Source: Fidelibacterota bacterium
GTDB lineage: Bacteria; Fidelibacterota; Marinisomatia; Marinisomatales; UBA1611
Assembly (NCBI GenBank): GCA_015658495.1
Contig: DQOT01000101.1
Coordinates: 1-11,452, forward strand
Length of the DNA stretch: 11,452 bases
Direction: 5' to 3'
Made by a program: the position numbers and the translations under genes. Below, piece after piece: positions 1-5,139 of this stretch. Each line of letters opens with the position of its first letter. Positions within the stretch are counted from its first letter, which is position 1. The notes beneath the pieces are model-generated. The model was not told the DNA's origin, did not search any database, and saw only the letters and a program-made list of their open reading frames with translations.

Positions 1-191
1 ATGTTCCATTCATATTTTCGCAGGACGGTATGGATGATAATAACTTTTTACAATTCTGTGATGCGCGTGGACTCAAAACCCTGAAGGGCCATCGATCTGT
101 TGGGGGATTCCGGGCTTCGATTTATAATGCCATGCTGGAAGAGGGTGTGGATACGTTAATTGAGGCGATGCAGGATTATAAAAATTCTTAA
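1..191 (+). CDS. serC: Phosphoserine aminotransferase, C-terminal end (partial)
   Basis: This is the last 62 codons of a gene entering from the left edge, read in the frame whose first full codon is at base 3 and ending with TAA at 189-191. SerC is the PLP-dependent enzyme that converts 3-phosphohydroxypyruvate and glutamate to phosphoserine in serine biosynthesis (it also acts in PLP synthesis in some bacteria). The tail reads [18 protein letters not shown] followed by [14 protein letters not shown]. This closely matches the conserved SerC C-terminus, where the Gly-His-Arg-x-Val-Gly-Gly and Arg-Ala-Ser-Ile-Tyr-Asn-Ala stretches contribute to the active site and substrate phosphate binding. 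The start and PLP lysine lie outside the window. No convincing terminator follows. The family call is secure; nothing can be said about the missing N-terminal part. Confidence 0.93.
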   Translation, partial: VPFIFSQDGMDDNNFLQFCDARGLKTLKGHRSVGGFRASIYNAMLEEGVDTLIEAMQDYKNS

Positions 192-290
192 TATATACAA
201 AGTTCGGACATGTCTATATATTAAATGATCTTGTTAAAATAAATGAATTAAGAAAAGTTTTAATTATTCATAATAGTACATAACTATAAA
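192..290 (+). promoter_or_regulatory. AT-rich intergenic region, probable promoter of the esterase gene
   Basis: This 99-base gap is the only sizeable noncoding stretch in the window and is very AT-rich. Possible -10-like hexamers are CATAAT at 269-274 and TATAAA at 285-290, but neither has a convincing -35 partner at 16-18 bases. A perfect 8-base palindrome, GACATGTC (207-214), is flanked by TATATA at 192-197 and 215-220. If TATAAA at 285-290 is the working -10, transcription would begin after the TTG at 291 and the ATG at 330 would become the start. The promoter role is inferred from position and composition only. Confidence 0.3.
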
Positions 291-2012
291 TTGAGCATAA
301 CAGTTTCACGATATATATTAACGTTCACTATGATTTCAGGACAGCTTACCGGTTCAGGTTTGAAGTTTATTATAGATTATCCCAGGCAGGATGATAATGG
401 CTTGGTGGAAGGCCGTGTTTTACTGTTTTTAAGCCAGAATGATGAAAAAGAGCCGCGCTTACAGATATCTGACAACAGTACGACTGGTTTTGTATTTGGT
501 GTTGACGCTATCGGAAAACAAGCGCCCGCAGGTGTTACTGTTGATAATGAGATATTTGGTTACCCGGTGCCCAGCCTTGATGATATTCCTGCAGGCGAAT
601 ACTGGGTGCAGGGCCTGATCCACAAATATGAAACGTTTGATCTAAAAACGGGTCACCGTGTCAAATTGCCCATGGACAGAGGGGAAGGACAGCATTGGCA
701 TTCCGCACCAGGGAATTATTACAGCACACCCAAAAAGGTCACCTTGGACCCAAAAAAACGGAAAACAGTGCAGATCACCCTGGACCAGATTATTCCAGCC
801 ATTGATGAGCCGGAAGACACTAAATATGTGAAACACATCAAGATCCAGAGCAAGTTGTTGACTGAATTCTGGGGTCGTCCCATGTACCTTGGAGCCCATG
901 TACTTTTGCCAGAAGGATACGATGAGCACCCCGATTCCAGGTTTCCGCTGATGATCTTTCATGGCCATTTCCCTAAAGATTTTGGGGGTTTCCGCATTGA
1001 ACCGCCGGACCCGGACCTGGAACCGGAATACAGTGAGCGTTTCCATGTTGAAGGCTATAACCGCATCGTTCAGGAACACGATCATCAGTTTTACAAGGAC
1101 TGGACAGCAGAAGATTTCCCCAGGGTGGTCGTGATCGAGATCCAGCATGCCAATCCATACTATGATGATTCTTATGCTGTAAACTCTGCCAACCTTGGTC
1201 CTTATGGAGATGCAATTACATATGAATTGATACCCTATATCGAAAAACAGTTCCGCTGTATAGGTGCAGGCTGGTCTCGATTTATGTATGGCGGATCGAC
1301 CGGGGGCTGGGAAGCGCTGGCGGCCCAGGTCTTCTATCCTGACGAGTATAACGGCTGCTATGCTGCCTGTCCGGATCCTATAGATTTTCGTGCCTTTTGC
1401 CTGGTCAATATCTACGAAGATAACAATGCCTATTATGACGGGCCCAGCTATCGGCCAGTTGAACGGCCCGGCCACCGCAATTATATCGGGGCAGTAAGTG
1501 CCACTCTTAGACAGAATAATTACAGGGAATTAGCCCTTGGATCTAACAGCCGCTCCGGAGAGCAATGGGATATCTGGCAGGCGGTATACAGCCCTCTGGG
1601 CACTGATGGCTATCCCCAGCCGATCTGGGATAAACACACCGGTGAGATCGATCATAAAGTGGCGGAATACTGGCGTGAAAATTATGACTTGCGTTATATT
1701 CTGGAAAGAGACTGGGCTGTGCTGGGGCCCAAGCTGGAAGGCAAGATCCATGTCTATTGCGGCGACATGGATAACTATTATCTAAATAATGCCGTCTATT
1801 TAATGGAAGAGTTCCTGGAGTCCACTACCGAACCCTATTATAAGGGTGAAGTGGATTATGGAGACCGGGCGGAACATTGCTGGAACGGGGACCATACCAG
1901 GCCCAATGCAACGTCACGATTACGTTATAATCAAATGTTTATTGCAAGGGCGGTAGAACGCATGGAAGAATCCGCACCTGCAGGAGCTGACCTGACCAGC
2001 TGGAGATATTAG
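291..2012 (+). CDS. Alpha/beta-hydrolase-fold esterase (esterase D / enterochelin-esterase-like)
   Basis: A 573-residue protein. The N-terminal part (about 20-165) looks like a beta-rich accessory domain. The second part (about 185-560) is an esterase-type alpha/beta hydrolase. The nucleophile elbow is GGSTGGW at 334-340 (Ser336). Likely acid residues are in CGDMDNYY (Asp492 or Asp494), and the likely histidine is in AEHCWNGDH (His529 or His535). HGHFP at 224-228 fits the oxyanion region. The natural substrate cannot be told from sequence. The start is uncertain: TTG at 291 gives a weak signal-peptide-like N-terminus (SRYILTFTMISG), while an ATG at 330 would shorten it by 13 residues; neither has a Shine-Dalgarno site, and an in-frame TAA at 261 rules out a much longer form. 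The gene stands alone on its strand. Hand-counted rows show it is richer in GC than its neighbours, which suggests transfer. The hydrolase call is firm, the substrate unknown. Confidence 0.82.
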   Translation: MSITVSRYILTFTMISGQLTGSGLKFIIDYPRQDDNGLVEGRVLLFLSQNDEKEPRLQISDNSTTGFVFGVDAIGKQAPAGVTVDNEIFGYPVPSLDDIPAGEYWVQGLIHKYETFDLKTGHRVKLPMDRGEGQHWHSAPGNYYSTPKKVTLDPKKRKTVQITLDQIIPAIDEPEDTKYVKHIKIQSKLLTEFWGRPMYLGAHVLLPEGYDEHPDSRFPLMIFHGHFPKDFGGFRIEPPDPDLEPEYSERFHVEGYNRIVQEHDHQFYKDWTAEDFPRVVVIEIQHANPYYDDSYAVNSANLGPYGDAITYELIPYIEKQFRCIGAGWSRFMYGGSTGGWEALAAQVFYPDEYNGCYAACPDPIDFRAFCLVNIYEDNNAYYDGPSYRPVERPGHRNYIGAVSATLRQNNYRELALGSNSRSGEQWDIWQAVYSPLGTDGYPQPIWDKHTGEIDHKVAEYWRENYDLRYILERDWAVLGPKLEGKIHVYCGDMDNYYLNNAVYLMEEFLESTTEPYYKGEVDYGDRAEHCWNGDHTRPNATSRLRYNQMFIARAVERMEESAPAGADLTSWRY

Positions 2013-2028
2013 ACGGTAATTTCTGACT

Positions 2029-2622
2029 CTATTCAATAATTCCCTGTTTTTCCAACTTGTCCAGCTTGGGCTTGATCACAAATATACAATAAGGCTGGTT
2101 TGGATTTTCAACGTAATAATTATTATGGTAATCTTCCGCATCTGAATAAGTGTTGATCTCCGTGATCTCAGTTACAATGGGATTCGGCCAATACTCGGAT
2201 TGATCAGTATCCACTTTCGAACTTTCAGCAATATTCTTTTGTTCATCAGAATGATAAAAGATAACAGAACGATATTGTGTGCCCACATCATTCCCTTGTT
2301 TATTCATCGTTGTTGGGTCATGGGCTTGCCAGAACACGTTTAATATTTGATCATAGGAAATTCGCTCCGGATCAAATTCAATTCGAGCCACTTCCGCATG
2401 GCCCGTTTGCCCGGTACAAATCTCCTTATAACTGGGGTTTTTTACGTGTCCGCCGGCATAACCCGGTTTTACGGATAAAACGCCACCCACACGCTGATAA
2501 ACCGCTTCAACGCACCAAAAGCATCCACCACCTAATGTTGCGATCTCAGTCTGTTTCATTGATGGTTGTTGTGAAAAAATGAAAGATGGTAATAGAAGAA
2601 TGCTTAGGAACGAATGTCTCAA
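2029..2622 (-). CDS. msrA: Peptide-methionine (S)-S-oxide reductase MsrA, probably exported
   Basis: MsrA reduces the S-form of methionine sulfoxide in proteins. The active-site motif GCFWC is at residues 33-37 (Cys34 catalytic), followed by GYAGG, the GHAE motif (74-77, with the conserved Glu), the GTQYRS segment and the C-terminal NQPYC...VIKPK (Cys179) typical of the family. There is no fused MsrB domain. I chose TTG at 2622-2620. It overlaps the TGA stop of the preceding gene (TTGA) and gives an ideal signal peptide: MRH, then a hydrophobic run SFLSILLLPSFIFS, then QQ. The longest reading frame begins at another TTG (2652), and an internal ATG at 2559 would give a cytoplasmic form. The signal peptide places it in the periplasm or on a membrane surface, where it would repair oxidised envelope proteins. 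It is the last gene of the minus-strand operon. Function is firm, start and location less so. Confidence 0.93.
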   Translation of the reverse strand: MRHSFLSILLLPSFIFSQQPSMKQTEIATLGGGCFWCVEAVYQRVGGVLSVKPGYAGGHVKNPSYKEICTGQTGHAEVARIEFDPERISYDQILNVFWQAHDPTTMNKQGNDVGTQYRSVIFYHSDEQKNIAESSKVDTDQSEYWPNPIVTEITEINTYSDAEDYHNNYYVENPNQPYCIFVIKPKLDKLEKQGIIE

Positions 2623-3563
2623 GGGTTCAAATAATGATTTGATCGGTACCAACCACCGCGGGCCGATTTAACCAATATTTCTGAAATCCCGGTTTGGCTG
2701 GATGAATAACCAAATGGTGGATTAACCATGATCTGGTAAGATCCGGATTTATTGACCTGGAATGCATATTTTCCATGTTCATCCGTTACTCGCCTTTTGG
2801 ATGATCCGGCTAATATCACTTCTGCACCAACAACTGCTTTCCCTGTATAGGCGTCAAATACAGTTCCATAAATGATAGTGGGCTCCAACAAGTTATTGTC
2901 TAAATATTGCGGCAAACCGGAGGGCCCAAATACTGGTGAAGGAAAATAATCATCAATGATGTAGGCGAGATTTTCATATTCACCCATCTGGGGGACATAA
3001 CACCTTTCAGGTTCGTAATACATGCCATTGATATTTAACATGATAAATCCTGTGCCATCATCAATAACTTTTCGGAATTTGATTCTAATTCGTTCTGCAG
3101 AAAACTGCTCGTTAACAATGGATAAATAATAAAAAACACTTCCCTTAATGAAAAAGGATTCAGCACGAGATTCAATTGGAGTTTTTGCGAGAGAGGGTAT
3201 TTTTTGATCATCCGGAATTGGTGTGATCATTGGATGAACTATAATATTGTTCAGGGAGTCCAAATCATCGGGATTCAACTTTACGGTTAATTTATGATAG
3301 TCACGAGATAACAGCAGGATCTTTGGCTTCCAAACGTACCCAACTTTATCCATGTTAAAATGCCCGTTTTCATCGGTAACCGTGGAATCTTTCAGCAAAT
3401 TATTTCCACTTAGCACTTCAACTCTCAAATTCTTTACGGGAGTTTTATCCAAGCTGTTTAGCACTTGTCCAGAGATTGTATTCAACTGGAATTCAATGGT
3501 TTCCTTAGGCTGGGCACCCAGAAACGTCCCAATGATTGAAATAATGAAAAAAAGTTGTTTCAC
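2619..3563 (-). CDS. Exported protein with two carboxypeptidase-regulatory-like domains
   Basis: A 314-residue protein of unknown function. A clear signal peptide (MKQLFFIISIIGTFLGAQ) follows a GTG start at 3563. Residues about 29-109 form one Ig-like/transthyretin-like repeat of the carboxypeptidase regulatory type: SGQVLNSLDKTPVKNLRVEV, then a T-DENGHF motif. Residues about 230-305 form a second one: YGTVFDAYTGKAVVGAEVIL, then TDEHGKYAF. The segment between them (about 128-225) is aromatic-rich, with a single Cys188, and matches no family I know. Such domains usually sit in the periplasm or outer membrane of FCB-group bacteria, often at the N-terminus of TonB-dependent receptors. Here no barrel follows and the protein ends just after the second domain. 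It ends in a TGA that overlaps the msrA start, so the two are probably translationally coupled. No Shine-Dalgarno precedes the GTG; the start rests on the signal peptide. Confidence 0.75.
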   Translation of the reverse strand: MKQLFFIISIIGTFLGAQPKETIEFQLNTISGQVLNSLDKTPVKNLRVEVLSGNNLLKDSTVTDENGHFNMDKVGYVWKPKILLLSRDYHKLTVKLNPDDLDSLNNIIVHPMITPIPDDQKIPSLAKTPIESRAESFFIKGSVFYYLSIVNEQFSAERIRIKFRKVIDDGTGFIMLNINGMYYEPERCYVPQMGEYENLAYIIDDYFPSPVFGPSGLPQYLDNNLLEPTIIYGTVFDAYTGKAVVGAEVILAGSSKRRVTDEHGKYAFQVNKSGSYQIMVNPPFGYSSSQTGISEILVKSARGGWYRSNHYLNP

Positions 3564-3596
3564 GGAAGAAAATCTACAAAATAATCGGATGATTGG

Positions 3597-4160
3597 TTAT
3601 GCTTTGTCGTAAGCATCTTTCAGCCAGGATTTTAATTCAGGATCAAGATCAGATTTCGAATGAACCGCCACGCAATGGGTCATCATGCCACTGAATTGTT
3701 TCCCGGTTTGGAGACGTGGAGTTTCATTGACACCTTTAAGTATAAGCCCAACATCAAGCCGCTCTTTCGTTGATGGTTTAAAAATTGCGAATTGCTTGGA
3801 TCGCCGGATCGTTACATAGGTTTTTCGAGGGGACACATCCACATCATTTCCAAATTTTTCAACAATATTCACCATTTGATCATAGAGTGGTTTGAGGGCT
3901 TCTTTGGTTCCCTTGAAAAGATTTATTAAAAGATCATCACTGGATTTTGGAGGTTCTGATTCTTCCCGTGCTTTGAAAGCAATAAAATTTGCATAACCGT
4001 GGGTAAGTCCATGCTCACTTTTCAAATGTTTGATGATAGCCATGTGTTTTTCTTCACCGGAACCTTTGACGATCTTAAGCCAGTGTACCAAACTGTGGCC
4101 TGTTTTTTCGACCAGGTTATTCATCATTGTGTTCATCATATCTTGCGGTGTTGAAGGCAT
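3597..4160 (-). CDS. DUF4287 and DUF5655 domain protein
   Basis: A 187-residue cytoplasmic protein with two recognisable domains of unknown function. Residues about 10-65 match DUF4287 (TGHSLVHWLKIVKGSGEEKH, then LKSEHGLTHGYANF), a short helical module. Residues about 85-187 match DUF5655 (Lys-Thr-Tyr-Val-Thr-Ile-Arg-Arg followed by KQFAIFKPSTK, then LDVGLILKG, and a C-terminal ELKSWLKDAYDKA). Proteins with this pairing are widespread in bacteria, often near acetyltransferases or small stress-type genes, and have no established reaction. The start is well fixed: AAGGAG lies six bases before the ATG and overlaps the stop codon of the upstream acetyltransferase gene. No signal peptide or membrane segment is seen. 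The domain assignment is from remembered conserved patterns. Confidence 0.85.
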   Translation of the reverse strand: MPSTPQDMMNTMMNNLVEKTGHSLVHWLKIVKGSGEEKHMAIIKHLKSEHGLTHGYANFIAFKAREESEPPKSSDDLLINLFKGTKEALKPLYDQMVNIVEKFGNDVDVSPRKTYVTIRRSKQFAIFKPSTKERLDVGLILKGVNETPRLQTGKQFSGMMTHCVAVHSKSDLDPELKSWLKDAYDKA

Positions 4161-4166
4161 GTTCTT

Positions 4167-4172
4167 CTCCTT
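4167..4172 (-). promoter_or_regulatory. Ribosome binding site of the DUF4287 gene
   Basis: Read on the minus strand, the sequence is TAAGGAGAAGAACATG: the acetyltransferase stop codon runs directly into a strong AAGGAG Shine-Dalgarno, six bases before the ATG at 4160. It fixes the start of the downstream gene and supports a polycistronic message. It is one of only two clear Shine-Dalgarno sites in the window. Confidence 0.8.
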
Positions 4173-4689
4173 AACATTTTAATTTGTAAAGGACATCTGG
4201 TTTTCCGGAATGGGGTTCATAGTCACCCCAAAATTCTTTTACAAATTTAAGTCCAGATTTTTCCATAACTCGAATAGAACCTTTGTTTTGAATCATGGCT
4301 TTGGCGACGACTGATTTATTCAATGTTTTTGCGATAGAGACTAGATTCATTGCTCCTTCCGTGGCAAAGCCTTTTCCCCAGTACTCTTTTTTGAGTCGCC
4401 ATCCGATCTCAACGGCATCCGGAATTGAATGATCCGGTTCAAGCTGAAACCAGCCAATAAAACCACTGGTTGATTTTAAAAAAGCTGCAAATATTCCATA
4501 GGATGAACCATGATCATAAGACCTCATGATCCTGGGCAGAACTTTTTCTCGAATCTCCTTTTTAGTTCTTGATTTCCCTAAAGTGATATATTTCATCACA
4601 TTCGAATCGGTATCCAATTGATAAAGGAGGTCCGCATCCTCTTTTGTAAAACTTCGAAAGGTTAATCTTTTTGTGTCAGGCAGGCTCAT
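4171..4689 (-). CDS. GNAT-family N-acetyltransferase (RimJ/RimL-like)
   Basis: A 172-residue acetyl-CoA-dependent N-acetyltransferase of the RimJ/RimL type (Acetyltransf_3). The N-terminus has the usual opening (DTKRLTFRSFTKEDADLLYQ, 5-24) and NVMKYI. The acetyl-CoA pyrophosphate-binding motif A is IGWRLKKEYWGKGFATEG (about 95-112), and the later NKGSIRVMEKSGLKFV (135-150) is the typical beta-turn-helix ending of these enzymes. Family members acetylate ribosomal-protein N-termini, antibiotics, amino acids or other small amines; the substrate here cannot be assigned. It is the first gene of the minus-strand operon and starts only 18 bases from the divergent thioesterase gene. No Shine-Dalgarno precedes the ATG at 4689. 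The start agrees with normal family length and with an upstream in-frame stop. Confidence 0.88.
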   Translation of the reverse strand: MSLPDTKRLTFRSFTKEDADLLYQLDTDSNVMKYITLGKSRTKKEIREKVLPRIMRSYDHGSSYGIFAAFLKSTSGFIGWFQLEPDHSIPDAVEIGWRLKKEYWGKGFATEGAMNLVSIAKTLNKSVVAKAMIQNKGSIRVMEKSGLKFVKEFWGDYEPHSGKPDVLYKLKC

Positions 4690-4707
4690 GATTAATTAAT
4701 TTTCATT
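4690..4707. promoter_or_regulatory. Divergent intergenic region with 10-base palindrome
   Basis: The two operons diverge from only 18 bases (24 if the thioesterase starts at ATG 4714). The gap contains ATTAATTAAT (4691-4700), a perfect 10-base palindrome and AT-rich enough to supply -10-like sequences in both directions. Neither flanking gene has a Shine-Dalgarno here. Promoter elements must therefore extend into the opposite coding regions, and transcripts may be leaderless or nearly so. For the plus direction, TTGTGT near 4670 is a possible weak -35. Regulation by a shared site is an inference from the geometry. Confidence 0.4.
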
Positions 4708-5139
4708 GTGGACATGAAGAATTTACAGCGATCAGATTTTGATTATTGGTCTTCTATTAAAACGCGGTGGCGGGATATGGATGCTTTGGGACATTTGAAT
4801 CATGCAGTCTATTTAGGCTATATGGAATCTGCACGGGTGGATGTTTATATCCAATTGGGATTTTCGGGGATACGAAAAGATATGGATGAGAGTACGATCC
4901 TGGCATCCATGGATGTACACTACCTGTCTCAGGTAAAGCATCCTGCATCCTTGGATGTTGGTCATAGGATTTGCAGGGTTGGAACAAAAAGTTTTGATTT
5001 TCTAGCAGCTGTTTTTGATGAGGAACAAGAAAAACCGGTGTGTTCAGCTTTATTCAAAATGGTAGCGTTTAATTATAAAATGAATCAGCCGATACTTGTG
5101 CCTGAGCCCATCAGGGAAAAATGTCGTCCTCTTAAATGA
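4708..5139 (+). CDS. Acyl-CoA thioesterase, 4HBT hotdog family (YbgC/FadM-like)
   Basis: A 143-residue single hotdog-fold protein expected to hydrolyse acyl-CoA thioesters in the cytoplasm. The signature is TRWRDMDALGHLNHAVYLGY at 19-38 with YMESAR after it. By analogy with 4-hydroxybenzoyl-CoA thioesterase, the second Asp of RDMD (Asp25) is the catalytic residue. The rest (SMDVHYLSQVKHPASLDV, about 67-84) gives the usual central strands. Length is normal for the family. The start may be GTG 4708 or ATG 4714; the second costs two residues and neither has a Shine-Dalgarno. Its TGA overlaps the ATG of the following dehydrogenase gene (ATGA), so the pair is probably translationally coupled and may act on related acyl or hydroxyacyl substrates. 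Chain-length preference is unknown. Confidence 0.88.
   Translation: MDMKNLQRSDFDYWSSIKTRWRDMDALGHLNHAVYLGYMESARVDVYIQLGFSGIRKDMDESTILASMDVHYLSQVKHPASLDVGHRICRVGTKSFDFLAAVFDEEQEKPVCSALFKMVAFNYKMNQPILVPEPIREKCRPLK

Noticed and set aside
642..1475. A 277-codon open frame antisense to the esterase gene
   Set aside because: It lies wholly opposite a gene with clear catalytic motifs. Its translation has no recognisable domain, and long antisense frames are expected in a GC-richer gene.
1985..2001. Possible hairpin near the end of the esterase gene (AGCTG / CAGCT)
   Set aside because: The stem is only five pairs, it lies inside coding sequence and has no following T-run, so it does not qualify as a terminator for the convergent gap.
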